From the NCBI RefSeq assembly GCF_017303275.1, contig NZ_JAFKOJ010000001.1:682001-746000 (forward strand): 64,000 bases of DNA, given 5' to 3'. A program made the translations under genes and the position numbers. The notes under the pieces are model-generated. The model had not been told where the DNA came from. It was given only the letters and a program-made list of their open reading frames with translations, and did not search any database. Shown here in pieces: positions 36,247-45,347 of this stretch; the first letter of the stretch is position 1, and every line of letters starts with the position of its first letter. The stretch is from Bacillus sp. NTK034 (GTDB lineage: Bacteria; Bacillota; Bacilli; Bacillales; Cytobacillaceae).

Positions 36247-36468
36247 TTGATTAAAGTATCTCGCCTGAACGGCAAATCATTTGTATTAAATGCTTTGTAC
36301 ATAGAAACAGTAGAATCTTTTCCAGATACGACGATTACGCTCACTAATGGAAAGAAGTATGTTGTAAAAGAATCTGAAGATCAAGTAATGCAATCGATTT
36401 TAGGATTCTATCAATCTGTTAATCTTCTGGGGCAGCTGGCGGAGGGAAATGAAAATGAAGAACAATAA
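36247..36468 (+). CDS. swrD: Swarming motility protein SwrD (FlbD family)
   Basis: A small FlbD-family protein of 73 residues if initiated at TTG 36247 ([12 protein letters not shown], the usual family N-terminus) or 75 from ATG 36241. In B. subtilis SwrD raises flagellar power and is needed for swarming. The core [28 protein letters not shown] is conserved, with an acidic C-terminal tail. A hairpin separates the good Shine-Dalgarno from the start. Its end overlaps fliL. Confidence 0.88.
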   Translation: MIKVSRLNGKSFVLNALYIETVESFPDTTITLTNGKKYVVKESEDQVMQSILGFYQSVNLLGQLAEGNENEEQ

Positions 36469-36883
36469 GCTGTTAATGATAATGTTAATGATGCTTGTAG
36501 CGATCACACTTGTAGGAGCTATTGCCCTGGTGATTGTAATGAAATTTTCGGGTGATGATGAAACAAAAGAGCCGACCATTGATGATGTACTGGAAGCCTC
36601 TGTTGATATCCCGCAAATAACAGCCAATTTAGCGAGTGATGATTATATCAGGATTTCTTTTAAAATCCAGACTGAAAACAAAAAAGCTAAAGAGGAATTG
36701 CAGAAAAGAGATTTTCAGGTGAAAAACCTTATCATTCAGGAATTGTCTGAAATGAAAGCTGAGGATATACAGGGGAAAGAAGGTCAAATCAAGCTGCAGG
36801 AAGATTTGAAAACCAAAATTAACGGTTTAATGCAAGAAGGAAAGATCGTTCAGGTGTACATTACTGAATCTCTCCTCCAGTGA
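36455..36883 (+). CDS. fliL: Flagellar basal body-associated protein FliL
   Basis: A 142-residue single-pass membrane protein (helix about 7-30) with an extracytoplasmic domain that surrounds stator units. Motifs near the C-terminus ([33 protein letters not shown]) match FliL. ATG 36455 is preferred over 36449 because GGAGGG is then eight bases upstream. It overlaps the swrD end by 14 bases. Confidence 0.93.
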   Translation: MKNNKLLMIMLMMLVAITLVGAIALVIVMKFSGDDETKEPTIDDVLEASVDIPQITANLASDDYIRISFKIQTENKKAKEELQKRDFQVKNLIIQELSEMKAEDIQGKEGQIKLQEDLKTKINGLMQEGKIVQVYITESLLQ

Positions 36884-36923
36884 TAATCAAATAACTAACT
36901 GCAATAAATGGAGGTGAGGATTC

Positions 36924-37922
36924 ATGTCAGGTGAGGTTTTATCGCAAAGCGAGATTGATGCACTGCTTTCCGCTCTCTCTACCGGAGAAATGGATGCAGA
37001 TGAGCTGAAAAAAGAACAAACAGAGAAAAAAGTAAAAGTTTATGATTTTAAGAGAGCATTAAGATTCTCTAAAGATCAAATTCGCAGTTTAACAAGAATA
37101 CATGAGAATTTTGCCAGGCTCTTAACCACCTTTTTTTCTGCCCAGCTGAGGACCTATGTGCAGATATCGGTTGCTTCTGCAGATCAGATACCATATGAGG
37201 AATTTATCCGGTCCATTCCGAAAATGACAATACTTAATGTAATCGAAGTGCCGCCTCTGGATGGAAGAATTCTTATGGAAGTGAATCCAAATGTAGCCTA
37301 TGCCATGATGGACAGGCTGATGGGCGGCAGGGGGACAAGCATAAATAAAGTTGACAACTTAACAGAAATTGAAACAAAAATCATGTCTGCTACATTTGAA
37401 AGGGCATTTGAAAACCTAAGGGAAGCCTGGAGCACAATCGCGGATATTGATCCGCTTCTGGCTGATTTTGAGGTGAATCCGCAATTTCTGCAAATGGTCT
37501 CACCGAATGAAACAGTCGTCGTTATTTCATTAAACACGACTATTGGGGAAACGAGCGGGATGATTAATATATGTATACCTCACGTCGTTCTTGAGCCAAT
37601 AATTCCCAAGCTGTCTGTACATTATTGGATGCAGACTGACAAAAAGGAAAGGGAGCCTGAGGTCATTGCCCGGCTTGAACGAAATATTCATAAAGCGGAA
37701 GTTCCAGTCATATGTGAACTCGGCAGTTCCGACATAGCCATTCAGGATTTCCTATCTCTAGATATTGGTGATGTCATTGAGTTAAATCAGGGAATTGACC
37801 AGTCGCTCACTATTAAAGTCGGGAATATTCCAAAATTCATCGGTCAGCCTGGAAAATTGAACAAAAAAATGGCCGTGCAAATTTTAGACACAGTGAAAGG
37901 GGGAGATGAGGATGATGAGTGA
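36924..37922 (+). CDS. fliM: Flagellar motor switch protein FliM
   Basis: C-ring component that binds CheY-P. The 332-residue protein has the N-terminal CheY-binding peptide (VLSQSEIDALLSAL), the CheC-like middle domain and a C-terminal SpoA domain (IELNQGIDQSLTIKVGNIPKFIGQPG). Its stop overlaps the start region of fliY, so translation is coupled. GGAGGTGAGG precedes the ATG. Confidence 0.97.
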   Translation: MSGEVLSQSEIDALLSALSTGEMDADELKKEQTEKKVKVYDFKRALRFSKDQIRSLTRIHENFARLLTTFFSAQLRTYVQISVASADQIPYEEFIRSIPKMTILNVIEVPPLDGRILMEVNPNVAYAMMDRLMGGRGTSINKVDNLTEIETKIMSATFERAFENLREAWSTIADIDPLLADFEVNPQFLQMVSPNETVVVISLNTTIGETSGMINICIPHVVLEPIIPKLSVHYWMQTDKKEREPEVIARLERNIHKAEVPVICELGSSDIAIQDFLSLDIGDVIELNQGIDQSLTIKVGNIPKFIGQPGKLNKKMAVQILDTVKGGDEDDE

Positions 37923-39210
37923 TGATATGCTTTCACAAGATGAAATTGATGCTCTGTTAAGGGGAGCAGCTGACGACAGCGATGAAACAGAAAGTTATAA
38001 TGAAGCATTTTTTCAAACCGAAGATTATCTGTCCCATATGGAGCAGGATGCGTTAGGGGAAATCGGCAATATCTCTTTTGGAAGCTCTGCAACAGCATTG
38101 TCTACGTTATTGAATCAGAAAGTTGATATCACAACTCCAGCTGTTTCAGTTGTCTTGCGTCAGAAATTAGCTGAGGAATTCCCACATCCTTATGTAGCAA
38201 TTCAGGTGAATTATACAGAAGGTTTTTTCGGAAGCAACTTGCTTGTAATTCAGCAGTCGGATGCAGCCATCATTGCTGACTTGATGCTTGGGGGAGATGG
38301 AACCAATCCGGCTGAACTAATGGGGGAAATTCAGTTAAGCGCGGTTCAGGAGGCAATGAACCAGATGATGGGTTCTGCAGCAACTTCGATGTCAACCATC
38401 TTTGGAAAAAAGGTTGATATTTCACCGCCGGCAATTGATATTCTCGATTTGCCGCAGGGAGAAGGTGCTGATCGAGTTCCTGCTGATGACATGCTAATAA
38501 GAATTTCATTCCGATTAAAAATAGGAAGTCTGATCGACTCGAATATTATGCAGCTGCTTCCTCTGGAATTTGGAAAAAGCCTAGTTAATGAATTATTAAA
38601 TCCGGGTCAGGATCTTCCAGAAGATAGCGCTGTTTCTGATGAGAAGACAGCGGCTCAAGTACAGCCCGATTATCAGGAAAGCCAGCTTTCGTTTGATCAG
38701 AAAAATGAAGTACACTCAGTCAGATTTGACCAGCCATACAGTCAAACAGGTTATTCCGGAGAGCAGACGGCATATTCACCGCCAGTTATGAATCAGGCAT
38801 CAAACAATCAAAGCTATATACCGGCTCAAAACCAGGCTCAGCAATCCGGTCCGCAGCATTTCGGAGGCTCTTATTCAAATGGAGTGCAGCCGAATGTACA
38901 GCCGGCTGCTTTTTCGAGCTTTGAACCATACCACATGCAGGAGAATGAAACAAAGAATTTAGATATGCTTTTGGACATACCGCTTCAGGTAACGGTCGAA
39001 CTCGGAAGGACCAAACGCTCCGTTAAAGAAATTCTTGAACTGTCTTCCGGATCGATTATTGAACTGGATAAACTGGCAGGGGAACCTGTTGACATTCTGG
39101 TTAATAACCGATTAATCGCACAGGGTGAAGTGGTTGTCATTGATGAAAACTTTGGTGTGAGGGTTACAGATATTATCAGCCAGAGCGACAGAATAAAAAA
39201 ACTAAGATGA
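37912..39210 (+). CDS. fliY: Switch protein and CheY-P phosphatase FliY
   Basis: Combines the FliN role in the C-ring with CheY-P dephosphorylation. It has about 433 residues: a FliM-like N-terminal peptide (MLSQDEIDALLRG), a CheC-type domain with two catalytic helices ([39 protein letters not shown]), a 90-residue Gln/Tyr/Pro-rich low-complexity linker (about 230-320), and a C-terminal SpoA domain. The start is ATG 37912 or 37915 after GGGGGAG; both overlap fliM. Confidence 0.95.
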   Translation: MMSDDMLSQDEIDALLRGAADDSDETESYNEAFFQTEDYLSHMEQDALGEIGNISFGSSATALSTLLNQKVDITTPAVSVVLRQKLAEEFPHPYVAIQVNYTEGFFGSNLLVIQQSDAAIIADLMLGGDGTNPAELMGEIQLSAVQEAMNQMMGSAATSMSTIFGKKVDISPPAIDILDLPQGEGADRVPADDMLIRISFRLKIGSLIDSNIMQLLPLEFGKSLVNELLNPGQDLPEDSAVSDEKTAAQVQPDYQESQLSFDQKNEVHSVRFDQPYSQTGYSGEQTAYSPPVMNQASNNQSYIPAQNQAQQSGPQHFGGSYSNGVQPNVQPAAFSSFEPYHMQENETKNLDMLLDIPLQVTVELGRTKRSVKEILELSSGSIIELDKLAGEPVDILVNNRLIAQGEVVVIDENFGVRVTDIISQSDRIKKLR

Positions 39211-39228
39211 TAAGCGGGGGTTATTAAA

Positions 39229-39591
39229 ATGGCACATAAAATATTAATAGTTGATGATGCAGCTTTTATGCGAATGATGATAAAAGATATTTTGTCCAAG
39301 AATGGCTATGAGGTAGTGGGTGAAGCTGCTGACGGTGCACAAGCTGTTGAAAAATATAAGGAAACTCAGCCTGATCTTGTCACAATGGATATAACCATGC
39401 CGGAAATGGATGGAATTACAGCTCTAAAAGAAATCAAAAAATTAAATCCGAGTGCAAAAGTCATTATGTGTTCTGCTATGGGCCAGCAGGCAATGGTCAT
39501 TGATGCCATTCAGGCAGGTGCCAAGGATTTTATCGTAAAACCTTTCCAGGCTGATAGGGTACTTGAGGCAATCGGCAAAACTTTGGGCTAG
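39229..39591 (+). CDS. cheY: Chemotaxis response regulator CheY
   Basis: Phosphorylated by CheA and binds FliM; in Bacillus CheY-P promotes counter-clockwise rotation. The 120-residue receiver domain has Asp9-Asp10, phosphoacceptor Asp54 (VTMDITMPEMDG), Ser82 and Lys104 (VKPF). It sits between fliY and fliZ as in B. subtilis. Confidence 0.97.
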   Translation: MAHKILIVDDAAFMRMMIKDILSKNGYEVVGEAADGAQAVEKYKETQPDLVTMDITMPEMDGITALKEIKKLNPSAKVIMCSAMGQQAMVIDAIQAGAKDFIVKPFQADRVLEAIGKTLG

Positions 39592-39617
39592 TGATAATTC
39601 TTTTTAGAGGGTGCAAA

Positions 39618-40304
39618 ATGGTGTTGAATGTAAAGAAAGTAATTTCTTTGCTGCTGTTGTTTTCAATTGTTCTGCCGGGCGTGCAGCCTCTGGCCCAGGC
39701 AGAGCAATTGAATAATAGTGTTAAAGAATGTATGGAAAATCCCAAGGAATGCGAAAAGCAGGAAACAAAGGAATCAAAAGATTCAAAGACAGACGAAGAG
39801 CAGACTCAGCAGGATGAAAGCGGCAAAATTGGTCTTACTTTCTGGGACTTTATAAAGATGATTTTAGCAACAGGTTTCACTATCGGACTTTTGTATGCTC
39901 TTCTAAAGTTCATTAACAAAAAAAGTAAGGTATATAACAGGTCGCAGTTAGTTGAAAACCTCGGTGGTACAGCTTTAGGTGCGAACAGGTCAGTTCAGCT
40001 GATAAAAGTGGGAAATCGCATTTTTGTAGTAGGGGTAGGAGAAAATATTCAGCTGTTAAAAGAAATAGACGATTCGGAAGAATACAGTCAAATCATCAAA
40101 GAACATAATGACAAACTGGAACAGCTTATCCGTCCAAGCGATATTGTGACAAAGGTGATGAAAAGAACACAGCAAACAGAAGGAAGCAAGCAAGGCAGCC
40201 CGAACTTCAGCTCGCTGCTCGGTATTCAGCTGGATGAGATCAAAAAGGGCAGAAAGAAACTGTTTGATGAGTTAGAAAGAAAGGGCCAGAAGAAAGATGA
40301 ATGA
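39618..40304 (+). CDS. fliZ: Flagellar biosynthetic protein FliZ (FliO homologue)
   Basis: Supports assembly of the FliPQR export core. The 228-residue protein has an N-terminal signal-like hydrophobic segment (VISLLLLFSIVLPGVQPLAQA), an acidic extracytoplasmic stretch with two Cys, a membrane helix (about 88-108), and a cytoplasmic FliO-like domain (GANRSVQLIKVGNRIFVVGVG). ATG 39618 follows AGAGGGTG. The end overlaps fliP by eight bases. Confidence 0.9.
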   Translation: MVLNVKKVISLLLLFSIVLPGVQPLAQAEQLNNSVKECMENPKECEKQETKESKDSKTDEEQTQQDESGKIGLTFWDFIKMILATGFTIGLLYALLKFINKKSKVYNRSQLVENLGGTALGANRSVQLIKVGNRIFVVGVGENIQLLKEIDDSEEYSQIIKEHNDKLEQLIRPSDIVTKVMKRTQQTEGSKQGSPNFSSLLGIQLDEIKKGRKKLFDELERKGQKKDE

Positions 40305-40962
40305 ATTCATGGAGTTTTTTAATAGCAGTTCTCCTGAAAATGTATCTGTATCTGTGAAGCTTTTTTTATTGCTGACGGTACTTTCTCTCGCGCCAAGTAT
40401 TCTAATTTTAATGACGTGTTTCACAAGAATTGTCATCGTTCTTTCCTTTGTCAGAACGGCGCTGGCTACTCAGCAGATGCCACCGAATCAAGTTTTAATC
40501 GGCTTATCCTTGTTCCTGACATTTTTTGTAATGGCACCGACAATGCAGGAAGTGAACGAACAGGCTTTAACACCTTTATTTAATGAAGAAATAAATCTGG
40601 AAGAAGCTTATAACAAAGCTTCAATTCCTTTTAAAGAGTTTATGAGTGCCCACACAAGACAGAAAGATTTGGCTTTATTTCTTGAATATTCCGGGGCTGA
40701 GACGCCATCTTCCATTGAAGATATCCCGCTTACGAGTCTTGTTCCGGCGTTTGCCATCAGTGAAATCAAAACAGCTTTCCAAATTGGTTTTATGATTTTT
40801 ATTCCATTTCTCGTTATCGACATGGTTGTCGCCAGTGTATTAATGTCCATGGGGATGATGATGCTTCCACCAGTCATGATTTCTTTGCCGTTTAAAATAT
40901 TATTATTTGTACTTGTAGACGGCTGGTATTTAGTTGTTAAATCCCTTTTACAAAGCTTTTAA
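40297..40962 (+). CDS. fliP: Flagellar export gate protein FliP
   Basis: Pore subunit of the type III export gate. The 221-residue protein has several membrane helices and the FliP signatures FTRIVIVLSFVRTALATQ and AFQIGFMIFIPFLVIDMVVA. It is nearly identical in layout to B. subtilis FliP, including the N-terminus MNEF and C-terminus VKSLLQSF. The start overlaps fliZ and has only a weak ribosome site, so coupling is likely. Confidence 0.97.
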   Translation: MNEFMEFFNSSSPENVSVSVKLFLLLTVLSLAPSILILMTCFTRIVIVLSFVRTALATQQMPPNQVLIGLSLFLTFFVMAPTMQEVNEQALTPLFNEEINLEEAYNKASIPFKEFMSAHTRQKDLALFLEYSGAETPSSIEDIPLTSLVPAFAISEIKTAFQIGFMIFIPFLVIDMVVASVLMSMGMMMLPPVMISLPFKILLFVLVDGWYLVVKSLLQSF

Positions 40963-40979
40963 GCAGGTGAACATTCAGA

Positions 40980-41249
40980 ATGACTCCAGAAACCGTTATA
41001 TCCATTGCAGAAAGAGGAATTATTACCGTACTTATGATTTGCGGTCCCTTGCTAATTCTGGCTCTAGTAGTCGGCTTGGTTGTCAGCATCTTTCAGGCAA
41101 CAACTCAAATTCAGGAACAGACGCTGGCATTTATTCCTAAGATCGTAGCAGTCCTAGTAGGTGTTGTTTTCTTTGGGCCCTGGATGCTTAGCCATATGCT
41201 CTCCTATGCAAATGAAATTTTCTCTAATTTGACCAGGTTTGTTGGCTGA
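40980..41249 (+). CDS. fliQ: Flagellar export gate protein FliQ
   Basis: An 89-residue, two-helix membrane protein of the export gate with the signature GPLLILALVVGLVVSIFQA and ATTQIQEQTLAFIPKI. It starts 17 bases after fliP with AGCAGGTGAAC as ribosome site. The stop codon is four bases before the probable fliR ATG. Confidence 0.97.
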   Translation: MTPETVISIAERGIITVLMICGPLLILALVVGLVVSIFQATTQIQEQTLAFIPKIVAVLVGVVFFGPWMLSHMLSYANEIFSNLTRFVG

Positions 41250-41253
41250 TGAC

Positions 41254-42030
41254 ATGTTAGATTTCCTGCCTTCTTTTCCTGCCTTTTTACTTATTTTTGT
41301 TAGGGTGACATCTTTCTTTTTAATGATGCCCCTTTTTTCATACAGATCCATTCCGGCTGCACATAAAATCGGCCTTGGCTTCTTTCTGGCATGGATAATG
41401 TTCCTGGGAATGGACGTGCCAGTGATTGAAATTGACGGCACTTATTTTCTTTTAATAATTAAAGAAGCATTAGTAGGGCTGATGGTCGGATTTATAGCGT
41501 ATTTGATTCTTTCTGCGATTCAAATTGCCGGGGGATTCATTGATTTCCAGATGGGTTTTGCCATTGCAAATGTGATTGATCCTCAAACAGGTGCACAAAG
41601 TCCATTAATGGGCCAGTATTTGTATACGATAGCTCTCTTTTTTCTATTAACTGTCAATGGGCACCATTTAATGCTTGATGGAGTATTCTACAGCTATCAT
41701 TTTATCCCTTTGGATCAGGCATGGATTTCTTTTGGGGATGAGGATATGGCTGAATATGTTATAAAAGCCCTGAATACGATGTTCGTTATTGCCTTTCAGA
41801 TGTCCATTCCTGTTGTCGGCAGTCTATTTCTTGTAGATGTCGCATTAGGGATTGTTGCAAGGACAGTTCCGCAGCTAAATGTTTTTGTCGTCGGCCTTCC
41901 TTTGAAAATTGGCGTAAGTTTTATTGTTATAATCATTGTAATGAGCATATTAATGTATGCTGTATCCCTTGCGTTTGAAACGATGCTGCAGACAATGAGA
42001 GGGCTTATGGAGCTTATGGGAGGTTCTTAG
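41254..42030 (+). CDS. fliR: Flagellar export gate protein FliR
   Basis: A 258-residue multi-pass membrane protein that completes the FliPQR pore. The FliR motif FRVTSFFLMMPLFSYRSIPAA region and SAIQIAGGFIDFQMGFAIANV are present. ATG 41254 gives the same distance to the conserved PAF as in B. subtilis; the open frame extends upstream through TTG codons into fliQ. The ribosome site is weak, so coupling to fliQ is likely. Confidence 0.95.
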   Translation: MLDFLPSFPAFLLIFVRVTSFFLMMPLFSYRSIPAAHKIGLGFFLAWIMFLGMDVPVIEIDGTYFLLIIKEALVGLMVGFIAYLILSAIQIAGGFIDFQMGFAIANVIDPQTGAQSPLMGQYLYTIALFFLLTVNGHHLMLDGVFYSYHFIPLDQAWISFGDEDMAEYVIKALNTMFVIAFQMSIPVVGSLFLVDVALGIVARTVPQLNVFVVGLPLKIGVSFIVIIIVMSILMYAVSLAFETMLQTMRGLMELMGGS

Positions 42031-42031
42031 A

Positions 42032-43117
42032 ATGAATTTTTTGCTCTCTTTAGATCTTCAGCTTTTTTCCGGAGAAAAAACAGAAAAAGCCACTCCGAAA
42101 AAGAGGCAGGATTCCAGAAAAAAGGGACAGGTAGCAAAAAGCCAGGATGTAAATACAGCCATCGTCCTAATTGCGGTGTTTCTGTTTCTGCTGTTTGCCG
42201 GATCGTATTTGAAGAATATCATCCTATATATTTTTACGCACTCATTTAATGATTATATGATGATGCCGCTGACGGAGGCGAATATACAGGTAATCTTTCT
42301 CGATGTCTTAAAGGAATTGGTTCTTTTTTTAGGTCCAATCATGCTGGTTGCTATGCTGGCGGGTATTGCTGCAAACTTCATGCAGGTGGGCACTCTTTTT
42401 TCAACAGAAGCTATACAGCCTAAAATGGAGAAACTGGATCCAATAAAAGGATTCAAGCGGATTTTTTCCATGAGAGCAATTGTGGAGCTGTTGAAGTCGA
42501 TGCTCAAAATAGCTTTTGTGGGTGTCGCTGCATTTGCTGTTTTATGGCTAAGAATAGATGAAATATTAATTCTCTCTCAAAAATCGGTTGGAACGGCGAT
42601 GGCCACTCTTGCCAGCCTGACCGTTCAAATGGGTTTGATTGCTTCAGCGGCACTCTTGTTTTTATCCGTGCTGGATTATCTATATCAAAAATATGATTTT
42701 GAAAAGAACATTCGAATGTCAAAACAGGATATTAAAGATGAGCACAAAAATATTGAAGGGGATCCATTAATTAAATCCAAGATTAAACAGAGGCAGCGGG
42801 AAATGGCGATGAGAAGGATGATGCAGGAAGTCCCTAAAGCGGATGTGGTCATCACCAATCCAACTCATTTTGCCATTGCCCTGAGCTATGATGAATCCAA
42901 AAGTGATGCCCCCATTGTGGTAGCGAAAGGCGTTGACTTTGTTGCCCAAAAAATTAAATTAATTGCCAAGGAACATGATGTGATTGCTGTTGAAAACAGG
43001 CCGCTTGCCAGGGCACTATACAGCCAGGCGGAAATAGGGCAGGCCATCCCTGAGGAATTTTTCAAAGCTGTCGCAGAGATTTTAGCTTATGTGTATAGAA
43101 CCAAAAACAAAATTTAA
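42032..43117 (+). CDS. flhB: Export apparatus switch protein FlhB
   Basis: Controls the change of export specificity from rod/hook to filament. The 361-residue protein has four membrane helices and a C-terminal cytoplasmic domain with the autocleavage motif NPTH (VVITNPTHFAIALSYD). It begins two bases after fliR. A stand-alone relative of its cytoplasmic domain is encoded at 13237-13533. A 193-base gap with a repeat follows. Confidence 0.97.
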   Translation: MNFLLSLDLQLFSGEKTEKATPKKRQDSRKKGQVAKSQDVNTAIVLIAVFLFLLFAGSYLKNIILYIFTHSFNDYMMMPLTEANIQVIFLDVLKELVLFLGPIMLVAMLAGIAANFMQVGTLFSTEAIQPKMEKLDPIKGFKRIFSMRAIVELLKSMLKIAFVGVAAFAVLWLRIDEILILSQKSVGTAMATLASLTVQMGLIASAALLFLSVLDYLYQKYDFEKNIRMSKQDIKDEHKNIEGDPLIKSKIKQRQREMAMRRMMQEVPKADVVITNPTHFAIALSYDESKSDAPIVVAKGVDFVAQKIKLIAKEHDVIAVENRPLARALYSQAEIGQAIPEEFFKAVAEILAYVYRTKNKI

Positions 43118-43230
43118 CCAGAGAAATATTTATTAGAAATAGCTGGTCTTAGGGAGCTGTTGAATGGCTGCCAAGGCGTTTTCGCTTTTTGTGAAATAAA
43201 AAAAGTATTGATCTTTGAACTGTGATAACT

Positions 43231-43303
43231 GTCTAGCTCCAGCGCCTACCCCCTCGAGGTGTCGGGGGTGAGCAAGGCACTTGCGCTTTTCTTGTAAGGA
43301 GAG
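43231..43303 (+). repeat. Interspersed Bacillaceae repeat forming the flhA leader
   Basis: It begins CTAGCTCCAGCGCCTA, continues through CCCTCGAGGTGTC and ends with GGCACTTGCGCTTTTCTT next to the flhA ribosome site AAGGAGAG. The copy at 60847-60973 shares both ends. The strand is the same in both. Confidence 0.75.
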
Positions 43304-43310
43304 AGTTTCG

Positions 43311-45347
43311 ATGCAAGTAAGAGACTTATCAGTATTGATGAGTGTAATTCTAATAGTAGCCATGCTTATTATTCCTTTTCCGCCTTGGCTTTTAAGTGTA
43401 CTGATCATTATTAATATTGCGCTTGCACTTATGGTTTTGCTGACAGCCATGAATATGAAGGAAGCGCTCGAATTTTCCATTTTTCCTTCATTAATATTGT
43501 TAATGACTTTATTCAGGCTTGGGTTAAATGTTTCTACGACCAGATCCATTCTATCAGAAGGGGAAGCAGGGAAAGTTGTTGAAACATTTGGCTCTTTCGT
43601 AACAGGGGGAAACGTCATTGTCGGTCTCGTTGTATTCTTAATACTCATCATTATCCAGTTTATCGTCATTACTAAGGGATCTGAGAGGGTTTCCGAAGTA
43701 GCAGCGCGTTTTACACTTGACGCGATGCCAGGTAAACAAATGAGTATCGACGCAGATTTGAATGCAGGTATGATTTCTGAGCATGAAGCCAGGGAACGCC
43801 GCGAAAAAATCAGCCGTGAATCTGATTTTTACGGTTCGATGGATGGTGCCAGCAAATTTGTAAAAGGTGACGCTATTGCCGGGATCATTATAACTCTAAT
43901 TAACCTTCTATTCGGTGTGGTCATCGGGATGATGCAGCTCGGACTTCCGTTTGGAGAGGCAGCCATGAAATACTCGACGCTAACGGTTGGTGACGGAATT
44001 GTCAGCCAAATCCCGGCACTGTTAATATCCACTGCAACGGGTATTGTGGTAACAAGGGCAGCATCTGATGGAAATATTGGTAAAGATATTACTTCCCAGC
44101 TGTTTGCTTATCCGAAAATGTTATATGTTACTGGCGGTACTATTATTCTTTTAGGCTTACTGACTCCAATCGGGCTCGTACTAACCTTGCCGATTGGCGG
44201 TTTAATGATTTTCGGAGGTTACACGATTGCAAGGACTCCTCAGCCTGATAAGGAACAATTGCTGGAGATGGAAGAAGAAATTGAAACCGACGAAATGAAA
44301 AGTCCTGAAAGTGTGGTTAACCTTTTAAATGTAGATCCAATTGAATTCGAGTTTGGCTATGGGCTAATTCCACTTGCTGATACAAATCAGGGCGGCGACC
44401 TTCTGGACAGGATTGTTATGATCAGAAGGCAGCTGGCAATCGAGTTAGGGCTTGTCATACCTGTGGTAAGGATCCGTGACAATATTCAGCTGCAGCCGAA
44501 TGAATACAGATTGAAGATAAAAGGAAATGAAATGGCACGCGGCGAGCTTCTGCTCGATCATTATTTAGCCATGAGTCCTGGTATAGAAGATGATAGCATC
44601 GAAGGTATTGATACGATTGAGCCATCATTTGGTCTGCCAGCTAAATGGATAACAGAAGAAATGAAAGAGCAGGCAGAAATATTTGGCTATACAGTCGTTG
44701 ACCCGCCATCTGTTGTGTCTACTCATATTACAGAAGTAATTAAAAGCAATGCCCATGAGTTATTAGGCCGCCAGGAAACAAAACAGCTGATTGACCATGT
44801 CAAGGAAAGCTATCCTATCCTTGTTGACGAGGTGACCCCAAACCCATTGGCAGTGGGTGAAGTTCAAAAGGTACTTGCAAAATTATTAAGGGAAAATGTT
44901 TCCATCCGGAATTTACCGGTTATTTTTGAAACACTTGCTGATTTTGCAAAGTCTACCAGTGATACTGACCTTCTTACCGAGTATGCCCGCCAGGCATTGG
45001 CCAGACAAATTACTAACCAGTTTTCACAGCAGGGTGACTCCATAAAAGTCGTAACCCTATCAGGGAAAGTCGAGAAAATGGTTGCAGAAGGCGTTCAGCA
45101 GACAGAGCATGGCAATTATTTATCCATGGACCCAACGGTATCGCAGAATATCCTGGAATCCATTGCATCGCAGGTAGAACAGCTCTCACTGATGGAGCAG
45201 ACGCCAATTGTCCTTTGTTCTCCTGCAGTCAGAATGTATGTAAGGCAATTAACAGAAAGGTATTTTCCGCAAATACCGATTCTTTCCTATAACGAACTGG
45301 AAGCAAATGCGGAAGTTCAAAGTGTCGGGGTGGTGAATATTGATTGA
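43311..45347 (+). CDS. flhA: Flagellar export protein FlhA
   Basis: The large export-gate component that receives substrate-chaperone complexes. The 678-residue protein has about eight membrane helices in the first 320 residues, the FHIPEP signature (TLDAMPGKQMSIDADLNAG, then SREREKI-like REKISRESDFYGSMDGA), and a long cytoplasmic domain. ATG 43311 follows AAGGAGAGAG; the open frame extends ten codons further back into the repeat. It overlaps flhF by four bases. Confidence 0.97.
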   Translation: MQVRDLSVLMSVILIVAMLIIPFPPWLLSVLIIINIALALMVLLTAMNMKEALEFSIFPSLILLMTLFRLGLNVSTTRSILSEGEAGKVVETFGSFVTGGNVIVGLVVFLILIIIQFIVITKGSERVSEVAARFTLDAMPGKQMSIDADLNAGMISEHEARERREKISRESDFYGSMDGASKFVKGDAIAGIIITLINLLFGVVIGMMQLGLPFGEAAMKYSTLTVGDGIVSQIPALLISTATGIVVTRAASDGNIGKDITSQLFAYPKMLYVTGGTIILLGLLTPIGLVLTLPIGGLMIFGGYTIARTPQPDKEQLLEMEEEIETDEMKSPESVVNLLNVDPIEFEFGYGLIPLADTNQGGDLLDRIVMIRRQLAIELGLVIPVVRIRDNIQLQPNEYRLKIKGNEMARGELLLDHYLAMSPGIEDDSIEGIDTIEPSFGLPAKWITEEMKEQAEIFGYTVVDPPSVVSTHITEVIKSNAHELLGRQETKQLIDHVKESYPILVDEVTPNPLAVGEVQKVLAKLLRENVSIRNLPVIFETLADFAKSTSDTDLLTEYARQALARQITNQFSQQGDSIKVVTLSGKVEKMVAEGVQQTEHGNYLSMDPTVSQNILESIASQVEQLSLMEQTPIVLCSPAVRMYVRQLTERYFPQIPILSYNELEANAEVQSVGVVNID

